Assembly: GCA_050299175.1 (NCBI GenBank)
Contig: JBNKVM010000009.1
Span: forward strand, 66,005-130,004
Direction of reading: 5' to 3'
DNA length: 64,000 nucleotides
Origin: JAPHTQ01 sp050299175
GTDB taxonomy: Bacteria; Pseudomonadota; Gammaproteobacteria; Thiohalomonadales; Thiohalomonadaceae
The first letter of the stretch is position 1, and every line of letters begins with the position of its first letter. Below, piece after piece: positions 15,508-24,015 of the stretch. The notes under the pieces are model-generated. The model ran no database searches and was not told the origin of the DNA. It was given only the letters and a program-made list of their open reading frames with translations. Position numbers and translations under genes: made by a program.

Positions 15508-15537
15508 TGTTCATCATTGGCCTCTCCCGGCATAATT
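15508..15537 (+). promoter_or_regulatory. Candidate sigma-70 promoter for adk
   Basis: TTGTTC (15508-15513), 18-bp spacer, CATAAT (15532-15537), about 40 bp upstream of the adk start. The -10 matches five of six consensus bases and the -35 is moderate. Confidence 0.4.
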
Positions 15538-15581
15538 TTCCGCTGAATTTTCCGTTATAACGACAACCGAAGGAGCCGATG

Positions 15582-16238
15582 ATGCGCCTCATTCTTTTGG
15601 GTGCCCCGGGTGCGGGCAAGGGTACGCAGGCACAATTTATCTGCGAGAAGTATGGTATTCCACAAATCTCCACTGGCGACATGCTGCGTGCGGCGGTTAA
15701 AGCCGGCACACCGCTGGGTGTAGCGGCGAAGAAAATCATGGACGAGGGCGGTCTGGTGTCTGACGACATTATCCTCGGCCTGGTCAAAGAGCGGATCACC
15801 GAAGATGACTGCAAGAACGGTTTCCTCTTCGACGGTTTCCCGCGCACCATTCCTCAGGCTCAGGCGCTGAAGGACGACGGTGTGGCGCTCGATTTCGTGG
15901 TCGAGATCGATGTTAACGACGATGAGATCATCAAGCGTATGAGCGGTCGCCGTGTGCATCCTGGCTCAGGCCGTACCTATCACGTCATCTTCAATCCGCC
16001 CAAGGTGGAAGGTAAGGATGACGAGACTGGCGAAGATCTCATCCAACGTGATGACGACAACGAAGATACCGTACGCAAGCGTCTGGATGTTTATCACTCA
16101 CAGACCAAACCGTTGGTCGATTTCTACTCCAGCTGGGCCAACAGTGGCGCCGACGACGCACCGAAGTACGTCAAGGTGACCGGTACTGGCCGTACGGTTG
16201 AAGAGAACCGTGACGCGGTGTTTGCCGCACTCGGTTGA
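15582..16238 (+). CDS. adk: Adenylate kinase
   Basis: A 218-residue enzyme that interconverts ATP + AMP and 2 ADP. It opens MRLILLGAPGAGKGTQ (P-loop GAPGAGKGT at 7-15), with FDGFPRT and a long LID segment RRVHPGSGRTYHVIFNP, as in gammaproteobacterial Adk. Two ATG codons are adjacent (15579 and 15582). The second was chosen because its AAGGAG spacing (6 bases) is better and the N-terminus then matches known Adk. The stop is followed within 4 bp by repeat copy B and then a UUCG-loop terminator. Confidence 0.97.
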   Translation: MRLILLGAPGAGKGTQAQFICEKYGIPQISTGDMLRAAVKAGTPLGVAAKKIMDEGGLVSDDIILGLVKERITEDDCKNGFLFDGFPRTIPQAQALKDDGVALDFVVEIDVNDDEIIKRMSGRRVHPGSGRTYHVIFNPPKVEGKDDETGEDLIQRDDDNEDTVRKRLDVYHSQTKPLVDFYSSWANSGADDAPKYVKVTGTGRTVEENRDAVFAALG

Positions 16239-16241
16239 TTA

Positions 16242-16381
16242 GAAGCGTTTCAAAATTATCTTCGTACCCTGATCCTGTGTTGCAAAGCCTGCTGCGGTGC
16301 TCATTTACTACCGGTAAACTGTGCTCCTCGCAGACTTTGCGCCTTGTCTCTGGGCACGAATCTTAATTTTGAAATCGCTTC
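16242..16381 (+). repeat. Palindromic intergenic repeat, copy B
   Basis: About 140 bp between adk and its terminator. Outer arms GAAGCG (16242-16247) and CGCTTC (16376-16381) pair; TTTCAAAATTA / TAATTTTGAAA and TCTTCGTACC / GGGCACGAA form the next parts of the stem. Internally GCAAAGCCTGCTGCGG pairs with the CTCGCAGACTTTGC side. The tip is CATTTACTACCGGTAAACTG. Confidence 0.88.
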
Positions 16382-16390
16382 AATATTCTT

Positions 16391-16414
16391 ACAGGCCCTT
16401 CGGGGCCTGTTTTG
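16391..16414 (+). terminator. Rho-independent terminator with UUCG tetraloop (adk)
   Basis: ACAGGCCC (16391-16398) and GGGCCTGT (16403-16410) form an 8-bp perfect stem around TTCG, followed by TTTTG. It lies just after repeat B, so the repeat is transcribed as part of the adk 3' end. Confidence 0.8.
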
Positions 16415-16466
16415 CGTTGGGCCGTACGTTATACTCGACGGAAACCTAACGCATTGACGGTAACGG

Positions 16467-17456
16467 ATGGAAAACAGTCCTAACAACAAGATCGGCGTAC
16501 TGCTGACCAATCTCGGCACCCCCGACGAACCGACGCCGCAGGCTCTGCGTCGTTATCTTGCCGAATTTCTCTGGGATCAACGCGTGGTCGATCTTCCACG
16601 CCCATTGTGGTGGCTGATCCTGCACGGCATCATTCTGCGTACCCGTCCTGCACGTTCTGCAAGGCTCTATCGCGAGATTTGGAGTGAGCAGGGCTCACCG
16701 CTATTATCGATCTCGCTTACCCAGCAATGCATGTTGCAGGAACAACTTGAGCGTGCCGCGCCGGGTCGCTATCACGTGGCGCTGGGGATGCGTTACGGTA
16801 ATCCCTCTATCGAGAGTGCCCTGAGTGAATTGCAACAGATGGGCATCGAATCAGTAATCGCCCTGCCGCTCTATCCACAAAACTCCTGTTCCACTACCGC
16901 CTCCACGCTTGATGCTATCAGTGACGCACTAAAGAAGCGTCGCGATGTGCCGCATCTTGATTTTATTGCCGGGTATCACGCACATCCCGCCTATATCAAG
17001 GCACTGGCCAATTCGGTACGCGAGCATCGTGATGGTCGTGACGCGGCGGAAAAGTTGCTCATCTCCTTTCACGGCACGCCACTTCGTTACCGTGAAGAGG
17101 GTGACCCTTATTATGAGCAGTGTCTGGAGACGGTGCAGTTGTTAGCGCAGGAGTTGGGACTAAAGCCGGAACAGTGGCAGATCAGTTTCCAGTCACGCTT
17201 CGGACGTGAGGAGTGGTTACAGCCCTATACCGATGAGACGCTGCAACAACTCGCAGAGCAGGGTGTAAAAAGCATTGAGGTGATCTGTCCCGGTTTTTCG
17301 GCAGACTGCCTGGAAACCCTGGAGGAGATCGCCGGGGAGAATCGGGAAATCTTCAGTAAGGCCGGTGGTGAGGCGTTTTACTATATTCCTGCGTTAAATG
17401 GACGCGATGACCATGTGGCGATGATGGCGACCCTGATCGAGAGTCGTACCCGCTAA
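16467..17456 (+). CDS. hemH: Ferrochelatase
   Basis: A 329-residue enzyme that inserts Fe(II) into protoporphyrin IX, the last step of protoheme synthesis. It begins KIGVLLTNLGTPDEPTPQALRRYL, has the catalytic-site LLISFHGTPLRYREEGDPY, and the signature ICPGFSADCLETLEEI towards the C-terminus, all typical of bacterial HemH. No Fe-S cysteine set is evident. The stop codon overlaps, on the opposite strand, the stop of the NlpC/P60 gene (17453-17456), so the two transcripts are convergent and complementary at their ends. Confidence 0.97.
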   Translation: MENSPNNKIGVLLTNLGTPDEPTPQALRRYLAEFLWDQRVVDLPRPLWWLILHGIILRTRPARSARLYREIWSEQGSPLLSISLTQQCMLQEQLERAAPGRYHVALGMRYGNPSIESALSELQQMGIESVIALPLYPQNSCSTTASTLDAISDALKKRRDVPHLDFIAGYHAHPAYIKALANSVREHRDGRDAAEKLLISFHGTPLRYREEGDPYYEQCLETVQLLAQELGLKPEQWQISFQSRFGREEWLQPYTDETLQQLAEQGVKSIEVICPGFSADCLETLEEIAGENREIFSKAGGEAFYYIPALNGRDDHVAMMATLIESRTR

Positions 17457-17920
17457 AACAGTCTTCCCGCACGCACCAGGTGTTCACGCCAATAAGGATT
17501 TTCCAACGAAGCATAACTCACCGACTTGCCGCTGGAAGGGGCGTGGACAAACTTCCCTTTTCCGACATAGATCCCGACGTGAGCGACCTTACCCTGGATA
17601 CTGAAAAACAGTAGATCGCCCTGGCGTAGTGCGCGAGGATCGACCGGGAAAGTGCTGTCATAGAGACCGCCGGTGGTTCGTGGGACTTCGAGCCCGGCCT
17701 TGCTGTAGGAGTAGTAGACCAGACCACTGCAGTCGAAGCCGCGTTGCGGGGAACTGCCGCCGTAACGGTATGGTGTGCCGACCTGCTTTTTGGCAAAGCT
17801 TACCGCGGTGTGGGTGGAGGGATCGCCACGGAAGCTTTGATTGCCATAGCGCAGCGTTTCGTCACCGCCGCATCCGCCCAAGGCCAGGATCAGCAAGATA
17901 ACAGCATGTCTGTGTAACAT
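17453..17920 (-). CDS. NlpC/P60-family peptidoglycan hydrolase lipoprotein
   Basis: A 155-residue predicted lipoprotein. The start at 17920 gives a short signal peptide MLHRHAVILLILALGGC, with the lipobox LGGC and lipidated Cys at 17. The C-terminal NlpC/P60 domain has catalytic Cys64 in FDCSGLVYYSY, His114 in VAHVGIY and the third site His126 in FVHAP. These enzymes (E. coli Spr/MepS relatives) cleave the gamma-D-Glu-mDAP bond or D-Ala-mDAP cross-links. It is convergent with hemH and lies downstream of lon on the minus strand with a 74-bp gap. Confidence 0.9.
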   Translation of the reverse strand: MLHRHAVILLILALGGCGGDETLRYGNQSFRGDPSTHTAVSFAKKQVGTPYRYGGSSPQRGFDCSGLVYYSYSKAGLEVPRTTGGLYDSTFPVDPRALRQGDLLFFSIQGKVAHVGIYVGKGKFVHAPSSGKSVSYASLENPYWREHLVRAGRLF

Positions 17921-17994
17921 GGTTCTGTTCTCTCTGTCTCCGATTAACACATTATATATATGATGTCCCGACGCAGGTAAACATAGATCGCCGT

Positions 17995-20388
17995 TTAATC
18001 GCCGAAGACTATCGGCACCACTTCGCGATAATGCTTTATGAAGTGTGCGGTCATTCCCTTACGAATGTGTGCGGGCAGATCTTCAAAATCACCACGGTTG
18101 GCATCCGGCAGGAGTAGTTCCATCACCCCGGCGCGGCGTGCAGCGATAACCTTTTCCCGAATACCGCCTACAGGATAGACGCTGCCGGTCAGGGTGAGTT
18201 CGCCGGTCATCGCCAATGGACGCTTGATACGTTGATTTCGCGCCAGTGACAGCAGTGCCGTTGCCATGGTGACGCCTGCTGACGGCCCATCTTTGGGGGT
18301 TGCTCCTTCGGGGACGTGCAGGTGAATGAAGGCTGATTCGAAGAACTCCACCTTGCCGTCAAACTGTTTCAGGTGCGATGAGATATAGCTGTAGGCGATC
18401 TCAGCCGATTCGCGCATGACATCGCCCAGTTTACCGGTCAGTTTGAAACCGCGATTGAGACTGTGCACCTGGGTTGCCTCGATACTCAGGGTAGCACCAC
18501 CCATCGGCGTCCAGGCTAAGCCTGTTACCACACCGACACCACTGAGCAGTTTCTCCTTGCCGAAAAACGGTTTGCCCAGATATTCGATCAGGGTTTTCGG
18601 GCCGACTTTTATCGGACCTTTTTCGCCACTAACCAGTCGCATCGCGGCCTTGCGTACCACACGTCCCAGTTGTTTCTCCAGGTTTCGCACGCCGGCTTCA
18701 CGGGCATAGCCTTCGATGATCTGGCGTAGTGCGGTGTCACTGATCTTCAGTTTGCTGGGTTTTACCCCGGCCCGTTCTAGTTGGCGCGGCCAGAGGTGAT
18801 GTTTGGCGATGGCGATCTTCTCTTCGGCGATATAGCCGGAGAGGCGAATGATCTCCATGCGATCCAGCAGCGGTCCCGGAATGGTATCGAGCTGGTTGGC
18901 GGTACAGATAAACAGGACTTTTGAAAGGTCGAAGCGCAGATCGAGGTAGTGATCGAGAAATTCGCTGTTCTGTTCCGGATCGAGCACTTCGAGCAGAGCG
19001 GCGGCGGGGTCACCATGATAGGAGGCACCGATTTTGTCGATCTCATCAAGCATGATGACCGGGTTTTCGGTACCGGCCTCTTTCAGCGAATGCACGAACT
19101 TGCCCGGCATGGCGCCGATATAGGTACGGCGATGTCCCTTAATCTCCGCTTCGTCGCGCATACCTCCGACCGAGAAACGATAGAATTTGCGACCAACGGT
19201 CTCAGCGATAGATCGACCAATAGAGGTTTTACCGACGCCGGGCGGTCCGACCAGCAACAGGATCGAACCGGCGATGGTGCCGCGCAGTTGACCAACGGCA
19301 AGAAATTCCAGGATGCGCTGTTTTACATCGTCCAGTCCGTCATGATCCCGATCGAGAATGCGTCTTGCACGTTTCAGATCGAGGATATCCTCTGAATCGA
19401 CACCCCAGGGCAGTGAGGTAATCCAATCGAGGTAGTTGCGGGTAACGGTGTATTCCGGTGAACCGACCTCCAGTACAGACATTTTCTGCATTTCGTCATC
19501 AAAACGCTGTTGCGCATGTTCCGGTAGTTTCAGTTTACCCACGCGTTGCTGGAATCGTTCCAGATCGGCCGTACGATCGTCTTTCTCCAACCCCAGTTCT
19601 TTCTGGATCTCCTTAAGCTGCTCACGGAGGAAGAATTTCCGCTGCTGATCCGACATCTGATCTTCTACACGTTGGCGGATCTGATGTTGTAGTTTGGCCA
19701 GTTCCATCTCTTTTTTCAGCAGGACCAGCACGCGCTGCATGCGATCGATAACCGGGAAGGTTTCCAGTACCTCCTGCAAGTCAGTGGCGTTTGCCGTAGT
19801 CAGTCCTGCAGCAAAGTCGGCTAATGGTGAAGGTTCATTCGGCCCGAATCGACTGAGAAAGTACTTCAGTTCTTCGCTGTAGAGGGGATTCAGGGGCAAA
19901 AGCTCTTTAATCGTGTTGATAATCGCCATGGCATAGGCGCGCACCTGATCATCATTGTCGCGTTTGCCTCCATCCGGATACTCCACCTGAACCATATAGG
20001 GCGGTTTATCGGAGAGCCATTTGACGATACGGAAGCGTTGCAGGCCTTCGGCGATGAACTGCAGCTTTTCTGCGGCGCGATTGGGTTGGTGTAGGCGGAC
20101 GACGCTGCCGATTTGATAAAAATCATTCGGTTTTAACGGTTCATCATGTTCATTTCTGACCAGAACCAGGCCTGCCATGTGTTGCTCTGTTTCGCCGATT
20201 GCCTCGACAGTGGCCAGCCAGGGACGTTCATCCATAATGATCGGTGCTGCCTGTGCAGGAAAAAAGGGTCTTTCAAAGACGGGTAACAGGTGAATAGTAG
20301 TGGGAAGCACCGATCCCTGAATGGCGAGTTCCGTTTCTGCTACAGAATTTTCAATGTATTCGGCTTCCATGGGCTCATTTTCAGCCAT
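17995..20388 (-). CDS. lon: Lon-type ATP-dependent serine protease
   Basis: A 797-residue protease with the LonA layout: N-terminal LAN domain (about 28-230), coiled coil (QLKEIQKELG), AAA+ module with Walker A GPPGVGKT at 381-388 and Walker B IMLDEIDK near 445-452, and a C-terminal protease domain with the Ser703 / Lys746 dyad in PKDGPSAGV and GGIREKVIAARR. The N-terminal strand LLPVFERPFFPAQ differs from the LPVRDVVVFP of the main enteric Lon, so this may be a second Lon paralogue of the kind seen in several gammaproteobacteria. It degrades misfolded and regulatory proteins. A CCCCAAT near 20450 on the minus strand could be part of a heat-shock promoter, but the -35 is poor. Confidence 0.93.
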   Translation of the reverse strand: MAENEPMEAEYIENSVAETELAIQGSVLPTTIHLLPVFERPFFPAQAAPIIMDERPWLATVEAIGETEQHMAGLVLVRNEHDEPLKPNDFYQIGSVVRLHQPNRAAEKLQFIAEGLQRFRIVKWLSDKPPYMVQVEYPDGGKRDNDDQVRAYAMAIINTIKELLPLNPLYSEELKYFLSRFGPNEPSPLADFAAGLTTANATDLQEVLETFPVIDRMQRVLVLLKKEMELAKLQHQIRQRVEDQMSDQQRKFFLREQLKEIQKELGLEKDDRTADLERFQQRVGKLKLPEHAQQRFDDEMQKMSVLEVGSPEYTVTRNYLDWITSLPWGVDSEDILDLKRARRILDRDHDGLDDVKQRILEFLAVGQLRGTIAGSILLLVGPPGVGKTSIGRSIAETVGRKFYRFSVGGMRDEAEIKGHRRTYIGAMPGKFVHSLKEAGTENPVIMLDEIDKIGASYHGDPAAALLEVLDPEQNSEFLDHYLDLRFDLSKVLFICTANQLDTIPGPLLDRMEIIRLSGYIAEEKIAIAKHHLWPRQLERAGVKPSKLKISDTALRQIIEGYAREAGVRNLEKQLGRVVRKAAMRLVSGEKGPIKVGPKTLIEYLGKPFFGKEKLLSGVGVVTGLAWTPMGGATLSIEATQVHSLNRGFKLTGKLGDVMRESAEIAYSYISSHLKQFDGKVEFFESAFIHLHVPEGATPKDGPSAGVTMATALLSLARNQRIKRPLAMTGELTLTGSVYPVGGIREKVIAARRAGVMELLLPDANRGDFEDLPAHIRKGMTAHFIKHYREVVPIVFGD

Positions 20389-20720
20389 AACGTCACCTCA
20401 ATAACGAGTTACTTGTCCATTGTTCTTCGTTTTCCATTACATATACCTCTATTGGGGATATGTGAAGTTAGGTTACAAAGTTTATATGAAATTACTTTGT
20501 TGAAAAGTGCCTGTTGAATCTCTTTAGTAGAGGAAAAAAAGCATTCATAGACGTTAAAACACAAAAAAATTAGCTGTTGTAGCGAAATTTTTACTCAATG
20601 AAGTAAAAAAAACCTTTTTTTTGCAAAAAAACAGGCTATTTTTTACAAAAATCTTAAAAGTGTGTTTATAATTTGTTCGACAAACGTTTTGTTAAATCAA
20701 TACATAGGAAGGAGCGGTAT
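20389..20720. other. AT-rich intergenic region between lon and the H1-like gene
   Basis: These 332 bp separate divergent genes. The right half (about 20521-20700) is strikingly AT-rich, with repeated A and T tracts (several runs of six or more), unlike the surrounding GC-richer coding sequence. Such tracts bend DNA and act as UP elements. The H1-like promoter lies at the right end. No reading frame or RNA gene was seen. Confidence 0.6.
20642..20672 (+). promoter_or_regulatory. Sigma-70 promoter of the H1-like gene
   Basis: TTTACA (20642-20647) and a perfect TATAAT (20667-20672) with a 19-bp spacer, preceded by A/T tracts suited to an UP element. The transcript would start near 20680, about 40 nt before the start codon. 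Confidence 0.55.
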
Positions 20721-21224
20721 ATGGCACGAGTAAAGAAAGCTGCAACCAAGAAAAGAGCTGTAAAGAAAACGGCTCGTCGTGGTCGTCCGGCTGCACGCAA
20801 AGCTGCAGTTAAACTGGATCCTACCAAGAACCGTACATTTAAGGCCGCAGTAAGCCGCAATGAAAAGGCCGCTGCCGCTGTTGCCAAGGCTGAGGCAGCT
20901 GTCAAGAAAGCGACTGATGCATTGACCGCAGCCCGTAAGAAGATTAAAACCGTCAAAACTGCCGCAGCGAAGAACGCTGTGAGCAAAAAGATGGATGCTC
21001 TGAAGAACGCCAAGGCAGGTCTGGCTACTGCCAAGTTCGAGCAGAAAATGGCGGCAGGCATGGTTGCTGCGCTGGCTAAATTCGATGCGGCTCAGCAGAA
21101 GGTCTATGACCGTGCAATGGGCAAGGCTGTTGCGGCTGCAGAGAAAAAAGAAGCCAAAGCAACCAAAAAGAAAGCTGCACCGAAGAAGAAGCGTCGCGTT
21201 AAGCGTCGTGTGAAGCGCGCATAA
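20721..21224 (+). CDS. Histone H1-like (Lys/Ala-rich) nucleoprotein
   Basis: A 167-residue very basic protein made almost entirely of Ala and Lys. The N-terminus (MARVKKAATKKRAVKKTARRG) and C-terminus (KKKAAPKKKRRVKRRVKRA) are Lys/Arg blocks with PAARKAA/APKKK motifs like eukaryotic H1 tails and bacterial AlgP/Hc1-type proteins. The middle (about 45-140) is a long Ala-rich helix with heptad character. The ATG at 20721 follows AAGGAG closely; an earlier in-frame start has no ribosome-binding site. It probably binds and compacts DNA, or acts as a regulator like AlgP. Low complexity prevents any finer assignment. A strong promoter and a strong terminator make it a single-gene, probably highly expressed unit. 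Confidence 0.8.
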   Translation: MARVKKAATKKRAVKKTARRGRPAARKAAVKLDPTKNRTFKAAVSRNEKAAAAVAKAEAAVKKATDALTAARKKIKTVKTAAAKNAVSKKMDALKNAKAGLATAKFEQKMAAGMVAALAKFDAAQQKVYDRAMGKAVAAAEKKEAKATKKKAAPKKKRRVKRRVKRA

Positions 21225-21250
21225 CAAGCTTGCTGTATTCAGCTTGTATG

Positions 21251-21276
21251 AAAAGGCCGACAGATGTCGGCCTTTT
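21251..21276. terminator. Bidirectional rho-independent terminator
   Basis: AAAAGGCCGACA (21251-21262) pairs perfectly with TGTCGGCCTTTT (21265-21276). Each strand sees a GC stem followed by a T tract, so it can end both the H1-like transcript and the convergent mobA-moeA transcript. Confidence 0.85.
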
Positions 21277-21302
21277 CTTTTGCTTTTCCCCCATAACGGT
21301 CG

Positions 21303-22550
21303 TTACAGCAATCCCCTGAAGGGTTGCACTGTGACCCGTTCGCCCGGTTCTGTCGCACGGCAGTCGTCGGGCAGAACGATAAAACAGTTGGCCCGGCTCA
21401 TGGAACTGAGAATATGCGAGCCCTGCTCGCCTGTACTACGCACTACCAGTTCTCCTGTCGTGTCATAGTCGAGTATGCCACGCTGGAAATCCATGCGCGC
21501 CGGGCTTTTCAATCTGTCCAGACACTTTACTTTCAACTGCAGCGGTTTATTGCTCTTTTCTCCCTGCAGGAAATGCAGTGAAGGTTGGACGATCTCGTAA
21601 AACGTCGCCATGACCGAGACCGGGTTGCCGGGCAGACCGAAAAATACCGCGTTGCCCAGTTTGCCGAAAGCCATTGGTTTACCAGGCTTCATGCGAATTT
21701 TCCAGAACTCGACCTTGCCCAGGTTATCGAGTATCTGTTTGACATAATCTGCATCGCCAACTGAAACGCCACCGCTACTGATTACCACGTCCGAGGTAGT
21801 TGCTGCCTGACGAAAAGCATCAGCAATCGCTTCGGGATCGTCCCGTACTACTCCCATGTCGATATGTTCCACATTCAGGTTGTGTAACATGCCCGCCAGG
21901 CTGTAGCGGTTACTGTCAAAAATTTGTCCCGCTTTGGGCTGTTCGCCAATAGAGCAAAGTTCGTCACCCGTGGAGAAGGTTGCCACCCGAAGTTTGCGAA
22001 ACACGGTGACATTGCCAATACCGAGTGAGGCGAGCAGCCCCATCTCTGCGGCATCGATATGTTTACCGATATCGAGTACCACCGAATCTCTGGCGATATC
22101 TTCACCGATATGGCGTACGTTCTCTCCCGCACGATGTCCACTTTGCAGGGTAATAATGTCGCCGTCGCGTTCGACTTTCTCCTGCATAATGACCGTATCG
22201 GTGCCCTGTGGAATCATGGCGCCAGTCATTATGCGAACCGCTTCTCCTGGACCGACGGCGCCTTCAAAGGGGGTTCCGGCAAATGATTCACCAACGATTT
22301 GTAGTGAGACGCTACCAGTTTGCGGTAGATCGGAGGCCTTGATGGCATATCCGTCCATTGCTGAGTTGGCATACGGAGGAACATTCACCGGTGAAATAAC
22401 CGGTTCTGCAATGATGCGATGCCAGCTATCCTGAAGGTTACATGTTTCTTTGTCGGCAATCGGGCTCAGTGATTCACGAATGCGCTGTAGTGCCTGCTCA
22501 ACGCTGAGCAATTGATCGGCTGTCGGGGGCGTGCCGTTGGAGTGACTCAT
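21303..22550 (-). CDS. moeA: Molybdopterin molybdenumtransferase
   Basis: A 415-residue MoeA that inserts molybdate into adenylylated molybdopterin to give Mo-cofactor. Family features seen: an N-terminal NVPPYANSAMDGYA, GEAVRIMTGAMIPQGTDTVIMQE, the MoCF-binding domain around SSGGVSVGDADYVKQ, and KPGKPMAFG followed by FGLPGNPVSVM. The gene lies 79 bp downstream of mobA on the same strand, forming a Mo-cofactor pair. No Moco riboswitch was seen in the short gap. Its 3' end faces the shared terminator at 21251. Confidence 0.96.
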   Translation of the reverse strand: MSHSNGTPPTADQLLSVEQALQRIRESLSPIADKETCNLQDSWHRIIAEPVISPVNVPPYANSAMDGYAIKASDLPQTGSVSLQIVGESFAGTPFEGAVGPGEAVRIMTGAMIPQGTDTVIMQEKVERDGDIITLQSGHRAGENVRHIGEDIARDSVVLDIGKHIDAAEMGLLASLGIGNVTVFRKLRVATFSTGDELCSIGEQPKAGQIFDSNRYSLAGMLHNLNVEHIDMGVVRDDPEAIADAFRQAATTSDVVISSGGVSVGDADYVKQILDNLGKVEFWKIRMKPGKPMAFGKLGNAVFFGLPGNPVSVMATFYEIVQPSLHFLQGEKSNKPLQLKVKCLDRLKSPARMDFQRGILDYDTTGELVVRSTGEQGSHILSSMSRANCFIVLPDDCRATEPGERVTVQPFRGLL

Positions 22551-22629
22551 GCTTCCATCCTGTTAACTTCTGTGTTGTTTGCCGTGCAGCAGGCAATATT
22601 GGGTCATTACACTACTTCACAAGCGCTGT

Positions 22630-23229
22630 TCAGCCAGCTTGCGCCGCCTGGAGTTGTTCCGGCGTGTTGATATTGGCAAAGGCGTGGGGCTGATCGGTGT
22701 AGTCTACGGCGCTATGACTCTGCTGTTGATACCAGTCCATGACTTTGCGTCCACCTGCTTCCAGATAAGTTCTCAGACCCTTTGCCAGTTTGCGCGAGGT
22801 CAGCATGATGACCGGATGCAGGCGTTCGCCGTCATTGACCGTGCAGACCTCAGTGCCACTTTGTTGCAACTTTTCAAACAGTCGCGATACCAGATCCGTA
22901 GGCAGATAAGGAGTATCGCAGGGAACGCTAAGGACATATTCACTGTCGCCCTTTTCCATGGCACTGAGTAGTCCGGCCAGAGGGCCGAGTTTGCCGGGCA
23001 GCGTATCTTGCAGCAATGGATAGCCGAAACGACGGTATTCGTTACAGTGGTCATTGCAGTTCAGCAGCAGGTTTCTGCTTTGTGGTTTCAGTCGTTCAAT
23101 GACATGGGCTATGAGAGGTATGCCGTGGAGTAATTGCAGGCCTTTGTCATGGCCTTGCATACGCCGACTGCTGCCGCCAGCGAGGATCACCACGGTGACA
23201 TCATAGTTGGTGTTTTGGCTGGGCTGCAT
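22630..23229 (-). CDS. mobA: Molybdenum cofactor guanylyltransferase
   Basis: A 199-residue MobA that joins GMP to Mo-molybdopterin to form the bis-MGD cofactor. It carries the nucleotide-binding signature VVILAGGSSRRMQGHDKGL near residues 13-31 and the Mg-binding VPCDTPYLP, both standard for the family. A MobA implies that the cell has DMSO-reductase-type enzymes (nitrate reductase, formate dehydrogenase and similar), though none is in this window. Upstream, 92 bp separate it from the divergent nudF. Confidence 0.94.
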   Translation of the reverse strand: MQPSQNTNYDVTVVILAGGSSRRMQGHDKGLQLLHGIPLIAHVIERLKPQSRNLLLNCNDHCNEYRRFGYPLLQDTLPGKLGPLAGLLSAMEKGDSEYVLSVPCDTPYLPTDLVSRLFEKLQQSGTEVCTVNDGERLHPVIMLTSRKLAKGLRTYLEAGGRKVMDWYQQQSHSAVDYTDQPHAFANINTPEQLQAAQAG

Positions 23230-23321
23230 TATTGTCGGATCATAGAGATATAAAGCATGTATCGATTATACCCGTAGCGGCCTGATGAAACAGTCCGTTG
23301 TAGCTGTTGAGGGGGAGAAGG

Positions 23322-23945
23322 ATGAAAACCAGACGGGGCCCGAAAGAGGCGGATGTTGAGATTGTTGAAAAACAGGAGTGTTATCGGGGGTTTTTCCGCC
23401 TGGAAAAGTATCATCTGCGTCATCGCCTTTATAGCGGGGAGATGAGTGGCGCGATTAGCCGCGAATTGCTCGAGCGGGGGCATGCCGCAGCGCTGTTACC
23501 CTATGACCCGATACGCGATGAGGTGGTGGTGCTGGAACAGTTCCGTATCGGCGCCCTGTATGAAGAGGAAGGGGCCTGGTTGACCGAGATCGTGGCGGGG
23601 ATGATTGGTCCTGGTGAGACTCCGGAAGAGGTCGTACGCAGGGAGGCAGTCGAGGAGGCAGGGTGTATCGTGCATGAGCTGGAGCCGATTTGTGAGTATC
23701 TGGTCAGTCCCGGCAGTTCCTCAGAACGGATGAGCTTGTTTTGCGGCAGGGTAGATAGTAGCGGTGTGGGCGGTGTGCACGGGCTGGATGAGGAAGATGA
23801 GGACATCCTGGCGCGGGCAATCCCCTTCGCTGAGTTCTGGCAGGGGTGTCTCGAAGGGCAGTTAAACACGGCGATACCGATCATTGCTGCTTACTGGCTG
23901 TCGATGCACCGTGATCGACTTCGCACAATTTGGGGCCAAGGCTAG
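23322..23945 (+). CDS. nudF: ADP-ribose pyrophosphatase (Nudix)
   Basis: A 207-residue Nudix enzyme of the NudF type. The ATG at 23322 follows GGGGGAGAAGG; the longer frame from a TTG would read through that ribosome-binding site. The Nudix box is complete (G93, E99, R107, E108, E111, E112). The conserved N-terminal AAALLPYDPIRDEVVVLEQFR, the YEEEGAWLTEIVAGMI strand and LVSPGSSSERMSLF are characteristic of ADP-ribose hydrolases, which remove free ADP-ribose to AMP and ribose-5-phosphate. It is divergent from mobA. Confidence 0.93.
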   Translation: MKTRRGPKEADVEIVEKQECYRGFFRLEKYHLRHRLYSGEMSGAISRELLERGHAAALLPYDPIRDEVVVLEQFRIGALYEEEGAWLTEIVAGMIGPGETPEEVVRREAVEEAGCIVHELEPICEYLVSPGSSSERMSLFCGRVDSSGVGGVHGLDEEDEDILARAIPFAEFWQGCLEGQLNTAIPIIAAYWLSMHRDRLRTIWGQG

Positions 23946-24015
23946 CCCCTGGCGCTTTTCATCCCACTACTTGGGGACTATAGTTCCGATATAAGCACCA
24001 TGAAGTGAGATAACG

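Noticed and set aside
20440..20475. Heat-shock (sigma-32) promoter of lon on the minus strand
   Set aside because: A CCCCAAT resembles the -10, but no CTTGAAA-like -35 stands at the right distance; not strong enough to list as a feature.
22551..22629. Possible molybdenum-cofactor riboswitch before moeA
   Set aside because: The 79-bp gap is too short and lacks the conserved stems of the Moco motif.
23961..23992. A second sigma-28 promoter before the flagellar-rod-like gene
   Set aside because: TCCGATAT resembles the -10, but the -35 position reads ACTA rather than TAAA.
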